A stretch of 64,000 nucleotides of DNA from Euclidia mi (lineage: Eukaryota; Arthropoda; Insecta; Lepidoptera; Erebidae), in the NCBI GenBank assembly GCA_944739405.2, contig OX123186.2:37743551-37807550 (forward strand). The letters run 5' to 3'. Each line of letters begins with the position of its first letter. Positions within the stretch are counted from its first letter, which is position 1. A program made the translations under genes and the position numbers. The notes under the pieces are model-generated. The model ran no database searches and was not told the origin of the DNA. It was given only the letters and a program-made list of their open reading frames with translations. Below, in pieces: positions 45,022 through 57,120 of the stretch.

Positions 45022-47337
45022 TCTATACTAATATAATAAAGCGGAAGAGTTTGTTTGTTTGTTTGTTTGTTTGTTTGAACGCGCTAATCTCAGGAACTAC
45101 CGGTCGGATCTGAAAAATTCTTTTTGTATACGATAGCCCAGTTACTCCGGAAGGCTATAGGCTATATAACATAACGCTTCGACCCTTTGGGGCCGGGCAA
45201 AAGGCTAAAAAGGCTAAAAGATAATGTCGGCAAATCTCAGGAACTAGCAGTCGGATTTCAAAAATTGTTATTGCCTATGATAGCCCAATTATTCCGAAAG
45301 GCTATATAAAATTACGCCACAACTGATAGGGGCCAGACAAAAATAATAAGATGGTCAGACGAGAAGGGGGAGGGTTGGGTCAAAGGCAAAAAAAGGCTAA
45401 ATGAATAGGATACAATCTATATGGGTATCGTTTTCGGCATTTTCGGGACACTGATTAATAATATGAAATTTATTTAGTGATCCAAGATGGCGGACGGGAA
45501 ATCAAAGATGGCGGATGGGAAAATTTTAAAAATCAATATGGGTATCACCTTCGATATTTTAAGGGGTGGGGAATCGAAATACAACATCTATTTCGTGATC
45601 AAAGATGGCGGGTGGGCAATCAAAGATGGCGGATGGGAAAATTAAAAAAAATCAATATTGGTATCGTCTGCGATGTTAAAAGCAACATCTATTTCGTGAT
45701 TCAAGAGGGCGGATGGGAAATCAAAGATGGCTGATGGGAAAAAATTTAAAAATCAATATGGGTATCGTCTCTGATGATTTAAGGGATGGTGAATCCAAAT
45801 ACAACATCTATTTCGTGATCAAAGATGGCGGATAGGAAATCAAAGATGGCGGACGGGATTTTTTTTAAAGTCGATATGAGTATCGTCTCCAGTATAAAAA
45901 GGGATGGGGAATCTAAATCCGACATCTATTTCATGATTCAAGATGGTGGATGGGAAATCAAAGATGGCAGATGGGAAAAATTAAAAAATCAATATGGCTA
46001 TCGTCTCCGATATTTTAAGGGGTGGAGAATAAAAATACAACATCTATTTCGTGATCAAAGATGGCGGATGGGTATTTTTTTAAAATCAATATGGGTATCG
46101 TCTCCGATATTTAAAGGGATGGGGAATAAAAATACAACATCTATTTCGTGATCAAAGATGGCGGATGGGTATTTTTTTAAAATCAATATGGGTATCGTCT
46201 CCGATATTTAAAGGGATGGGGAATCCAAATACAACATCTATTTCGTGATTCAAGATGGCAGATGGGAAATCAAAGATGGCGGATGGGAAAAAATTAAAAA
46301 ATCAATATGGTTCGTGATTCAAGCTGGCGGATGGAAAATCAAAGATGGCGGATGGGAAAGTTTAAAAAAATCAATATCAGTATCGTCTGCGATGTTAAAA
46401 GGGATGGGGAATGCAAATACAACATCTGTTTCGTGATTCAAGATGGTGGATGGGAAATCAAAGATGGCGGATGGGAAGAAATAAAAAAAAATCAATATGG
46501 GTATCGTCTCCGATATTTTAAGGGATGGAGAATCCGAATACAACATCTATTTCGTGATCAAAGATGGCGGATGGGATTTTTTTTTTAATCAATATGGTTA
46601 TCGTCTCCGATGTTTAAAGGGATAGGGAATCCAAATACAACATCTATATCGTGATTCAAGATGGCGGATGGGAAAACAAATATGGCGGATGGGAAAAATT
46701 TAAAAAATCAATATAGGTATCGTCTCTGATGATTTAAGGGATGGTGAATCCAAATACAACATCCATTTCATGATCAAAGATTGCAGATAGGAAATCAAAG
46801 ATGGCGGACGGGATTTTTTTGTGAAGTCGATATGGGTATCTTCTCCGATGTTTTAAGGGATGGCGAATCCAAATACAACATCTATTTCGTGATCAAAGAT
46901 GGCGGATGGGAAATATGATAATATAAAAAAAGTTATTATTGGTGGTGAAAAAGTGGTAGTGGTATTTGATGTTCGGTGCAGATAATGGCTATGTTCAGTG
47001 GATACCTCTCCTACGGAACCCTTCATGGGTGAGTCAGACTTGCACTTGATTTAATTATTTAATAGCCATAGTATTTTATAGTATTAGTAATTTTATCATA
47101 TCCCTAGATCAGTGATCTAACCATATCACTCATATACCACCTTCTCATCTCCTTACAATAAGTTAGTTTTTCTACCCTAGAAATAATTTATATGGCAAAA
47201 CAACTTTGCCTAGCAATTAAGAAATTAAACACTGATGTTCTTGGTAACTTTGTTCTGAATAAGTTGGAAAAGAGTTAAAATTAATATGAAATGTAAATAC
47301 ATTAAAAAGGCGATACGGAGTTCGCCGGGACAGCTAG
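45022..47337 (+). mobile_element. Array Helitron copy 2, 2.3 kb with expanded internal tandem array
   Basis: TCTATACTAATATAATAAAG start, gttcgccgggacagCTAG end, between A and T. From about 45480 to 46920 it carries about a dozen diverged 87-120-bp units, each with gatggcggatggg, atcaatatgggtatcgtct and acaacatctatttcgtgat. Copy 1 has about four units, so the array length varies. Confidence 0.85.
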
Positions 47338-47417
47338 TTTACAATAAAACTAAAATATTTGTAGTCTTCAAATAATGTTATTTTAAACTTGATATTTACG
47401 ATTTTGGTATTTGTAAT

Positions 47418-47863
47418 CCTTCCTTCCACTCGACACCACCAAAACGACACCATCGGTGGTGTCGTATGGAATCACTAGTCCATACGACACCACCGACTAA
47501 TAGTGAGGTTACCTACATACAAAGTTGTTGATATGAAAACTCCAATTAAGTTCAAGCAGTTTCATTAATGAGGTATGTCATTTGATAAAGTTTATATTTA
47601 TCTGTCACTCAAATGGTCATCTTGACATTGTTCATTGCAATTTGCATATTATCGTTTAACTATAGATAACTTGAAATAATAACTTTGGGGTCGGATCAAT
47701 TTATGTGATGTTGTCTGATATTTATTTATTTATTTTAATGAACTGGGAGCTGCTAGTCAAAAACACGCGTTTCTGGACATCACTAGGGTGGTGTCATATG
47801 GACTAGAGATTCCATACGACACCACAGATGGTGTCGTTTTGGTGGTGTCGAGTGGAAGGAAGG
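47418..47863. mobile_element. hAT-like MITE with 8-bp target duplication
   Basis: About 80-bp TIRs starting CCTTCCTTCCACTCGACACC; tttgtaat on both sides (47410-47417, 47864-47871). Each TIR itself holds a small palindrome around gacaccatcggtggtgtc. Non-coding interior. Confidence 0.82.
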
Positions 47864-48002
47864 TTTGTAATGAATAAGTTTATCAAATGACTTTTACATT
47901 GACAGATTATAATGAAAGGGATGGCGATGGATGGCGAAAATACGACATCCTGAATATAAAACCTTTTTGAAAAAAATACAATATTATTTATATCGTCTAG
48001 CG

Positions 48003-48425
48003 TAAGACTGCCTCGTTGGTCTAGCGGTAGTGCATACGACAGTTGATCATGAGGTCTCGGGTTCATTTCGCGGGTCAGGCTCGGAAAATGTTGCTAAGGT
48101 TTTCTGTTAAGAATTTCTTAGTGACAATTTATTAGGAATTTCTGTCAAGAAATTCTTAATAATTAACCCAATGTTGGCGGTGTTTCTACCCCGTGCATCA
48201 GAAAGCACGCCCGGCTGTCATGATCTATGGCAGTCATTATTGGGAAGTCAATGCCCTCAAATATACCTACTGACTACTGGTCTAACCTTAGAATGATGTT
48301 AGATGTCAGTCGCTCCGTGTAAAAACTGATATCCAGTCAAATCTCGGTAGACCAGAAATAGCAGGCCCTGGGCTCCGCTCAGCTTGGGATGCAACTAAGA
48401 AAATGCTAGGGTGATGATGATGATG
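48003..48425 (+). mobile_element. tRNA-headed SINE, full length
   Basis: Head cctcgttggtctagcggtag and B box ctcgggttcatttcg; body cagaaagcacgcccggctgt; tail tgatgatgatga. Flanked by 13-bp duplications atatcgtctagcg (47990-48002, 48426-48438). Confidence 0.88.
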
Positions 48426-48438
48426 ATATCGTCTAGCG

Positions 48439-48974
48439 AAAATCAGGGCGGGGTCAGACTGTGAGCTGTAATGATAGTGGATGGTATGCTAGTCACGTTA
48501 AAGCGTATGCTGATCACATAAGTGAGCTTTTGTTTAGATAGTGTGTGCCCTTAACCAGGCAAATCGTGCTTTATAAAATTAGGCAGAAATCATCAAAAAT
48601 AAATTCAACACATATTTTTTGTTAATAAAAGTTTTAATACCGAATATAGCCTCCTTCAGCAGCCACAGCATAAATGCAAATCTGTCATTATGTCAAATTA
48701 TTTCATCGACCTAAAAATATTCATACTCTTTTTGTTTAAATCGATGCCTTACCAATGATTGAAAAGTAATAAGTACTCAGATATAGCATTTTAGACCTTG
48801 CTGAAACCAGCGTGACAAAGAATGTAATTTGAAAAGTGGTAAACATTTTTAGACCGCGACCGTACGTGAGGAATACGGGTTGATTTTTAGTCAGTAAGAG
48901 TCTGACAGTCCCCTTCGCCCTTCCCCCAGGGCGGAGGGACTCCATGAGGATTTTCCAACCCGACACCAAAAAAG
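48439..48974. other. Mixed repeat debris
   Basis: 48834-48865 is the inverted match of 44832-44864 (cggtcgcggtct and gtttaccac words). 48895-48965 is a cccttcgcccttccccc-type repeat. No gene. Confidence 0.4.
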
Positions 48975-49510
48975 GGCACTCCGCCCTCCGCCCACCCCCC
49001 CGTGGGATCTCCACCTTGTCGTGGTGGGGGGCTCAGTAACCGTGGATTGGTCACCCGCGGTGAAGCTAAGAGGGATCCAGGAGGGGACGCTCCGCGTGGG
49101 CTTGACGGAGGCCTGCGCAGGATGCGTCCAAAGGGGCGGGTGCGAGGGACAGTTCTTCTGTCCCTCGCAGTCGGGTGCGGTCGCGGGAGGAGAGGCGAGT
49201 CGGTGTTGCGTTGCCGCGCGCCCTATCTCCCGCGAGCAAATGGGGGCGCACCATCGTTGCGTCGCGGTGGGGCCGCAGAGGAGGAGGAGATGCGGTGTTG
49301 CGTTGCCGTCCTCCCTATCCTCTGCGGCCGCTAAGTGTTTTGACGGCGGAGCCCAACACCTTCATCCGCCGCCAAGGGGGTTTTGTTCGGGGCCCGCCTG
49401 ACCATCTGGCGGGCCAATACCCGTCGGGGGGTAGCGAGGAATGCTTCAGCGATACCCGACCCTCCGACACACGGGTACGTGAGGAACACTTAAATAATAA
49501 AAAAAAAGGG
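48975..49510 (+). repeat. GC-rich interspersed repeat, copy 2
   Basis: Close copy of 44337-44850; followed by gtacgtgaggaacacttaaa and, at 49509, another gggcactccgctct. Open frames on both strands are compositional. Confidence 0.65.
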
Positions 49511-49619
49511 CACTCCGCTCTTTCATAAATTAACTTATGTTTACGAGGTAAGTATAAAACTACATATTCTTTTGTTTTTTGTCTTATTTGTGTTCGAGTG
49601 CGAGCTCACACGCGCACTC

Positions 49620-49805
<186 letters not shown>

Positions 49806-49928
49806 GCGTGTGTGAGCGCGCGCTTGCGTATATGTGTTCTAACTAATTGATGAATGTTGTTTATATGTTTATACATTTACTTAAATAATAAAATAATAAT
49901 AATGGATGTTGTTGTTTCATTTAATGTA

Positions 49929-50080
49929 CTAGCTGTGCCCGCGACTTCGTTCGCGTAAATGTTGGAATTTAATTAGCATGACATTTATGCTAAATATTGT
50001 TTATAACTTTTATATGTAAATTATATACCTAATATATATCTTTAGATATTTTTTTCATACTTACACAACATTAACTATAA
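49929..50080 (-). mobile_element. Helitron 3' end
   Basis: Plus strand reads ctagctgtgcccgcgacttc gttcgcgt, a reversed hairpin/CTAG terminus. The 5' end was not found. Confidence 0.5.
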
Positions 50081-50084
50081 TATA

Positions 50085-51300
50085 GTAGACTCACGCCTGT
50101 TTCACGGAGGGGTAGGCAGAGACCATGAAACGCCATTTGCAACGATCCTGACATACCTCTCTTGCTTCATTCACTCCCATCAAGTTTCTCATGCATGCTC
50201 TTCTGTTTAGGATACTTCTGACCTGTCCTTTTTATAGGATGTCTCCAATCTGATCAGAGAACGTCCGCCTAGGTCTTTCCCTTCGTCCTGTCCCATTAAC
50301 ACTTGCCTTATATATCTTCTTTGTCAGTCTTTCGTCATCCATCCTCTCCATGTGTCCAAACCATCTCAACATGCCTATACAGTTTACCTGTACAAAATGC
50401 TTACTCGGCATTTACATTATATGCGCGACACCGTTGCATCGGTGTAGTACCTATCATTTTATTACGAATAATAAAATAAAAGTCAAGTTGAGGAGAGGGC
50501 CTTGCGGCCGCACACCTTGCCCAGACACAGCCGTGCCGCGGGAGGCATGCTGCGAGGCAGGCGTGCCCCCTCTACAGCAGTACAAGAAAAGTGATAGTGC
50601 AATTTGTGAAACTGTGAATGAAGTGATCAGGCCAATAGAGTGCGTACCAAGTGAAATCAAAAGATTAGTGTTAAGTGTAGACGTGGGTACCTCCCCTACT
50701 CCTCTTAGGTCGCGATTTAATGAACTTTAAACATACTAGTAGCTATAAGTACTAACAATATAAATTGTTCATACATAGAATGATATTCTATGTATCATCT
50801 AATTTCAATATTATATCATTTAGTGTAAGAATTCATTTTATTTTTCATTGTTTTATACACTCTTTATCATTATACTGTTATCATCTTTTGAGTGGGCAGG
50901 ATTTACAGTTTACCTACCTGTACAAAATGCTTACTCGGCATTTACATTATATGCGCGACACCGTTGCATCGGTGTAGTACCTATCATTTTATTACGAATA
51001 AATCAGTGCACTTACAGCAGTCAGCTCGGGCGGTTTCTTTTATCATTCCTGATCGACCCTATATCATTTTTATATCATTATCATACATGTCAGCAGTATG
51101 CGTATATACTACCGACAATGCCTTTCCCGATGCTTGTCACTACATCTTCTTTTACCGCACACCACTCTCGTATCACACAATTCTTTACTCTGTCGGTCAT
51201 AGACACACCACACATACTTCTCAGTGCTCTCATTTCTACAGCATTTATTCTACTTTCATGACTCTTCTGCCATACCCAACTTTCATTACCATACATAGAA
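50085..51300 (-). pseudogene. LINE C-terminal fragment, split by an insertion
   Basis: Reverse strand 51296-51123: YGNESWVWQKSHESRINAVE, LRSMCGVSMTDR, VKEDVVTSIGKG; it resumes at 50375-50090: MLRWFGHMERMDDERLTKKI, RRTFSDQIGDIL then a stop, and CKWRFMVSAYPSVKQA stop. This is the post-RT tail of a widespread insect LINE. The 3' terminus ctctgcctacccctccgtga is shared with local SINE tails. Confidence 0.8.
50376..51117. mobile_element. 742-bp insertion with internal direct repeat and 5-bp target duplication
   Basis: Interrupts the LINE between ATGCC copies (50371-50375, 51118-51122). Contains a roughly 98-bp direct repeat (about 50378-50474 and 50905-51002; tgtacaaaatgcttactcgg). The right copy is followed by 115 bp not repeated at the left, so it is not a simple LTR pair. 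A chance or vestigial ORF spans 50480-50730. Family unresolved. Confidence 0.65.
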
Positions 51301-51812
51301 CATGTAAATTATTTTTACCGATCATGTGAAAAGCAACATGTTCGGATGTCGATTCCAGCTGTTTCAAGTGCCTGTCCCTGCGATTTATTTAGAAAATACA
51401 CACAGGACTACGAATATCCAGCCCTGCTGAAAGTAAGATAGCCCCGTTGAGTAATTCAAGAGGTATCTGAATTCAGGGCGCAGTCTCCCGCTCAGAGATT
51501 CCCACGTACGTGACGTGAGGAGTGGGAAATTGGGAATAATGAGACACCTGTATAAGAACAGAACACGAACGAACGAAAGAAATCAAAGAAATCGATAAAC
51601 TCATAAGTAACGTCAAATATCCAATCCAAGTATTCCAACGACGATGAAAGCAAATTATCCGAGAACCTGATCAATCCTCGGAGAATCTTAACACCACCAT
51701 TCAGAAAATGACATCATTTGTCAACGCCATCTATGTTTATATATACAAACCGACCGAGATAGAAAATAATAATTATGGACTAATCGACAATTTATTGAAA
51801 AAAGGATCTATA
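51301..51812. other. Intergenic stretch left of the BEL/Pao element
   Basis: No gene seen; probably older repeat debris. Confidence 0.3.
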
Positions 51813-51817
51813 GTCAT

Positions 51818-52079
51818 TGTCTACGCCTAGACCAATCATCGTCATGTATGATGCACTTTCGCATTCCAGCCAATCAGCGAACCTCAATATCACGCGATAC
51901 TGTGCCCCGCCAATGCGGTTACGTATCTGACAAATAATCGACCATTTTTTATTATTCGCATTTTTTTCACGGCTCACAGAGCACCTACATTATTTGTCTA
52001 AACAAATTGTAATATTTCTAACGAAATAAAGTTTTATAAGTTCAATCATATTTTGTTTGGTTTTGTTCCATCGTGAACA
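51818..52079 (+). repeat. BEL/Pao 5' LTR
   Basis: 262 bp, TG to CA, preceded by GTCAT. Carries aataaag near 52026. Confidence 0.82.
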
Positions 52080-52950
52080 AAATTTGGCGCCCGTGACAGG
52101 ACTGCAATCACTAAATATACAGTCAAATTAAATCTAGAAGAAACCAACTCGTGGCTCGACGGAAGTCTTCGAGAAGTTCCAGCTGAGCAACCTAGAGGAT
52201 ACTGGAGCAGCGTACACCCCGGAGCAGCCTACATCCCGGAACGTCCGACGCCACAACCTTGCTGAATGCGTCCAGGAACCGCACCGCGGGCCTATTGCTA
52301 CCTGCTTCACACGATCTATCGATTTAACTGTGAGCCCGTTCCTATAACGTTCCTAGATCTTTCCACTTCTATCTGAGTTTACGCCTAAGCATTACTTCGA
52401 GTGTTTTGCGATATAATCAAAAATATGAACTAGTATAAATCCATAGTGCTGCCAACCTGCATTCATTTCACTAAGTGTTGTGTCTAATTAACCTTAAAAT
52501 TCGCCTTCATTCAACGTTAATTTCCATTATTAGAACTGTTACATATATGATTCCATAATTTACATAAAATCTTTTCTATAGAAACCCTCATTTTACGTTG
52601 ATTCATATCATTTGCAAGTGCTTAGCAAGTGGCTAAAATAACTATCTAAGTATACTTTGGACACAATAGCATATCGCCCCGCTCGCACGCTTGTTGCTAT
52701 CAGCTGTTTAGTCGTTTTTAACGGTACATTCCAGGTAAACGGTGCGCTGAGAACATCGCAGCTACGTCACACATTCATTGCGTTGCGACAACAGCCGCCT
52801 AATTACCTACTCATCAACTGTGTGACTACGTCTCGCTTCTCAACATCTTCGCTGAACCGGCCTCCGCTGCCCACCGGACTACGAAACGAGGAGCGTATCG
52901 TATTCTTTGATATATTATTATTTACCTACCTACTTTGATAAATAATCGCG

Positions 52951-53817
52951 ATGACTTCTGAACCAACGCTTAAAGATTTAGTTATTAAACGTGGTTCCAT
53001 TAAGGGACGCGTAACTAAATTCAAAACCTATTTTGATTCACTAGCTACATTAGAATCGATTTCTCCTGTGGAAGTAAATATGCTTGCAATGAAATTATCG
53101 CGATTGGAGGCGTTATTCGTTGAATTCGACGAGTTGCAGGGCCAAATAGAGGTTCAGAATGAAGCTAATCAAAGTAACGAATTAAATACTCGCGATATGA
53201 TTGAACAGGAATTTGATACCTGTATTTCGTTAGCGCAAAATTTTATACAAACGCATAACTTGCCCCCCAAAAAGGAAGAGGTGTCCAGTTGTTCTCATGT
53301 CAATGAGTGCCATCATCATGATAATTGTAATAGTCTAGGATTTAAATTACCTATTATTCACATTCCAAAGTTCGATGGCACGTATTATAAATGGTTAGAA
53401 TTTAAGGAAATCTATTGTTCATTGATTCATGATAACCCTAAAATTCAAAATGTTCATAAATTTCATTATCTTGGATCTTATTTGGAGGGCGAGGCTGCGC
53501 GAGTATTGGGTAACCTAGAAGTTTCAGACAAAAACTATTACGAAGCTTGGTCTATTCTTTGTAGCCGTTATGACAACAAAAGACAGTTAATTAATAATCA
53601 TTTAAAGTCTTTATTACACATTGAGTCCGTTCGAGAAACAGACAAATCCCTAAGATTTATTATTGATCATGTAAATAAAAACTTACGTGCCCTCAGCACC
53701 CTAGGACTGCCTACGGATAAATGGGACGTCCTAATCATTCACATTCTATCGGCAAAGTTAGACAACAGTACTCTTTTCAAATGGGAAGATCACAGAGCAC
53801 CTACATTATTTGTCTAA
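52951..53817 (+). pseudogene. BEL/Pao gag, truncated
   Basis: 288 open codons from MTSEPTLKDLVIKRGSIKGR. Residues about 130-285 match the Pao-type gag domain (DUF1759 class): LPIIHIPKFDGTYYKWLEFK, KFHYLGSYLEGEAARVL, AWSILCSRYDN, and LPTDKWDVLIIHILSAKLD. A coiled-coil-like N-terminal part precedes it. The last codons (APTLFV) are read from the fused 3' LTR; the zinc knuckles and pol that should follow are deleted. The frame is otherwise intact, so a truncated capsid-like protein could be made. Confidence 0.82.
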
Positions 53818-53895
53818 ACAAATTGTAATATTTCTAACGAAATAAAGTTTTATAAGTTCAATCATATTTTGTTTGGTTTTGTTCCATCGTGAACA
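53790..53895 (+). repeat. BEL/Pao 3' LTR, 5'-truncated
   Basis: 106 bp, the same as 51974-52079 by eye, followed by GTCAT. Near-identity suggests a young element. Confidence 0.85.
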
Positions 53896-53900
53896 GTCAT

Positions 53901-54594
53901 TGTATTTATCATTTAAAATAAATAATAATGAAATGATTATATAAGTATTATATAAACATAATAATTTGAAATACATGACATTGACCGTAAGTGGACATTG
54001 TAATAAATTGTGACACAGAGACTTTTTGTTTATGAAAGTGCCGAATATTACACTCTATTATTTTTTAATACCAGAAATATACCCGACACATAATTATTGC
54101 CTTTTTTGCAAGAAACATTTATTTTGCTAGAAAATTATTTGAAAATAGTGACATCTATCGATCGGTAAGTAGCCATAAAACACTTTGAAGGTACCTATTT
54201 AGAGTTACTATACTTTTACTAACAAACTTATAATGATCATAGATGGCACCATATATATAACCAGTTTTGGATGATCCCGGTTTTGTTTGGGACTACGTGC
54301 AAAGGAGAGGTCAAGCTGTACACCGAAAACCACTCAACCGATTGTGATGTACCATATACTATTTTACAGGTTTGAGTATCCTTTGTACATGAGTGTAAGT
54401 TTTATTGAAATCGATTCCGTCATTTTAGAGATCTTTAGCAACATAGGGAAAGAGAGAGACAGACAGACAGACATAAATTCTAAAAAACATCATGTATTGC
54501 TTTTTAGCATTTTCCTACATTTTTTAGCTAATTATCGTCAAAAAATCTTTAATCTACAGACTTTTTCACCTCTACAGTTTTATTATAGTATTGA
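53901..54594. other. Intergenic stretch with old repeat tail
   Basis: Near 54456-54470 is agacagacagacag following gaccattttagag-like words, as at 34850. No gene. Confidence 0.3.
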
Positions 54595-55830
54595 TTTTAG
54601 GAGGTTTTCCGTGTCGTCGTAAGATAATTTACTAAACCACTCATTAATGGTAGCTTTACAATCATGATAAGTTTTAGGATATATTATGAGGATTTTGTTT
54701 ACTTTATTATAAAGGATTGACGCACGCTTTCTATACTGCATATACTAGCAAACATTGTGCTGACCATTGGGACCTTAGCAACTATGTCTTTTCTTCTTTT
54801 TGTTTCTATATCTATTTCATAACGCGGTAGAGATTTATGCATTTTTAGAATCGTGTTCAAGATGTATAGTTTTCTAATTGATAATAGTTTGCTAATGTTT
54901 TATAGCTTTTCAGTGGAAAAATTGCGTTTCTTAAAATACATGACCTTAATCAAAGCTCTTTGGGATCTTTCAATTTCCAAAAAGCGAGTTTTACATGATC
55001 CACCCCAAACCGGAAGACAGTATACAATCATTGATTGTACAAGTGCTATGTAAATTTGGTTAAACATAACATTGGCACCTGTAGTTTCACTCTGAGTTAT
55101 ATGCCTTAAGTTTTTGAACATCCACATCAACTTTCTAATTCTTGTACTAATTTGTTCAATTTGTCCAAGTCAATCTCTGATCAATGTAGATATTTAGTGT
55201 TGCTTACTTTATTTATTCTAGGACAATTTCATGTGGTGTTTATTTTGTCTTTATCACATTCATGTATTAGTATATTTAGATCTGTGTTCGGCTGTTTATT
55301 ATTTTGTATGGCAAAACAGATATAATTTGTATTGTCTGTAAGTAAAGTAAGCAAGTTATTTTTCAGCCACTTAGCTACCTGAGTGAGGCCTTCCTCTGTT
55401 GCTAACTTAATGCTATCCTACGTACTACCAGTGAAGACGATGGCAGTATCATCGGCGTACGTAAACATTTTTGCATTATTTACCCTCATGTTGCAGAGGT
55501 CATTAATATAAATTAAAAACAAGGTAGGCCCGAGGACGCTACCTTGTGGGACGCCGTATGATACGCCAACGTCCCCACTGCAGTACTCATCCAGCTTAAC
55601 CTTCTTTCTGTTTACGATTGACCAGGTAGTCCTTAAAAATAGCGAGTTCATTATCTCTGACGCCTAGTTTTTTCTAACTTTTTTATAAGGATGGGCAGAG
55701 AGACGGTATCAAATGCTTTTCTTAAGTCAATGAATACAGTTAAGTATTTATCTTTTTTATTCAAATGTTCTATTAAGAAAGTGCTAAGAGACGTAACAAA
55801 GTTGGTACGCTTATTAGTAGTTTTGCGTTT
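54595..55830 (-). pseudogene. Jockey-type LINE reverse transcriptase remnant
   Basis: Reverse-strand order: LTVFIDLRKAFDTV-like block near 55745; GVPQGSVLGPTLFLIYINDL then MFTYADDTAIVF (YADD catalytic motif) at 55600-55440; LTQVAKWLKNNLL near 55370; QSMIVYCLPVWGG and LEIERSQRALIKVMYFKK near 55010-54920; and a C-terminal stretch to 54595. Frame breaks at several points. Sequence to 56040 in the same orientation may belong to it. Confidence 0.8.
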
Positions 55831-56965
55831 TGTTCAGTGAGTGATAGTATATAATACAATTAGCTATTTCTAGCAATGTTACCTTATTAAGTTTTGGATC
55901 TTTTATATAGTCAAGACCTCTTTTCATTGTGGGCGATGCAACTTCCAAATGAGTGTTATTTATGGAAAACTGTGCACGTTGCTGTTGGTTCTTTTGTTGC
56001 TCTTTATTCTGTTTGATTTGAAATAACCATCGCGACATAGCAAGAACATTGCTATTATATCTGAAGCAATGAAAATAAAACTTCCATTATATGATTGCTT
56101 AAAAAGTGCTAAAAATATATTTAATAAAATTAAAAATATATTAGTAAATATAAATATAGTTAGTGCTAATAAATATAGTTTTCCAGGTATAGGTCGACTA
56201 CAAAAAGCCTACGATAGCATAGCGAGTATTTGATGCCTCAAAAATAACATGATGAATAAAACATAAATTAGAGAGTGAAACTGATATAGAATACGGCCAA
56301 ATAAAAATGCAAATGGAATTACATCCTAATCACCAGAGGCAACCCTTGCCACCAGCGGAGATGCGGACGTTACGAAACCTCTGATTTAAAAAGCTGTTTT
56401 GAATCATCATAGCAAGTTATCAAAAGCTATTTGTAGTAAAAGGTTATTGCATCGACATTACTATATTCTCAGACTCAAACATATCTCTGCTTCTAGGGTA
56501 AGTTTAAAATTCATACAAGTGTAGGAAGCACTTACATCTGTGATTTTTGCACAACACTGAACATTTTCCTCAGCAAAAGAAACCAATAACACCAACTAGT
56601 AAATTTCACGAAACTAATAACGAAAATAAAATATAAAGATCCATTAAACAAAGGGGCTTATTATTTAATGTGTATAAAATAACTAGGTATCAAAATTTAA
56701 TATATTTAGATTAAAGTGGTATAAACATGAGTATAAATATTTCTCTGACTATCAAAAATGACATTTTATAAAGCACAAATGTCTTTGTTTGAAAAAGAAC
56801 GATTTTATTGACAGAACAAATATTATCGGTCAGTGCTTTGTACTTCTCAGAGTAAAAACTAATGAGTTGTGATTAAAAGAAGAGTCAGAAATTAACATAA
56901 TACATGTAAAAAAAAATTGCTGGTAAATCTGTTTTTCTTCACTGAAATTACTCTTATTCTTCTTT
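55831..56965. other. AT-rich stretch, possible upstream LINE sequence
   Basis: An open frame at 55814-56038 (minus) may continue the LINE; the rest holds nothing recognised. Confidence 0.25.
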
Positions 56966-57120
56966 AGCCTATATTTTCACACCACTGAGCACAGGCCCCT
57001 CCCCTGGATTCCCACAAATCTCTGTACTATGTGATCTCTGGCCAGTCGCCTTTAGAAGCGTCTCGGTCAACTCGCCTTCTCCGTTTTCGACGTCCTCGCC
57101 GCCGACGGCCTGGTACCCAA
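56966..57120 (-). pseudogene. LINE C-terminal fragment
   Basis: Reverse strand reads VPGRRRRGRRKRRRRVDRDA, GDWPEIT, then a stop and a YRDLW-type end, like the arginine-rich tail that closes many insect RTE/Jockey ORFs. Confidence 0.5.

Larger units (their letters stand above)
51818..53895 (+). mobile_element. BEL/Pao LTR retrotransposon, internally deleted
   Basis: 5' LTR 51818-52079 (TGTCTACG to GTGAACA); then a primer-binding-type site tggcgcccgtgacaggac, a leader, and gag at 52951. The 3' LTR survives only as 53790-53895, identical to the end of the 5' LTR. GTCAT flanks both sides (51813-51817, 53896-53900). pol, protease and the first 156 bp or so of the 3' LTR are gone; the junction is at tcacagagcac, a short word shared by gag and LTR. 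Confidence 0.88.

Noticed and set aside
44299..45113. Long overlapping open frames on both strands in GC-rich DNA (also 48736-49528)
   Set aside because: Many frames are open at once because of base composition in a repeat; no domain recognised.
41021..46588. Open frames rich in GGWEIKDGGW repeats (also at 63193-63651)
   Set aside because: They follow the internal tandem array of Helitrons in several frames and are cut at unit edges; not protein genes.
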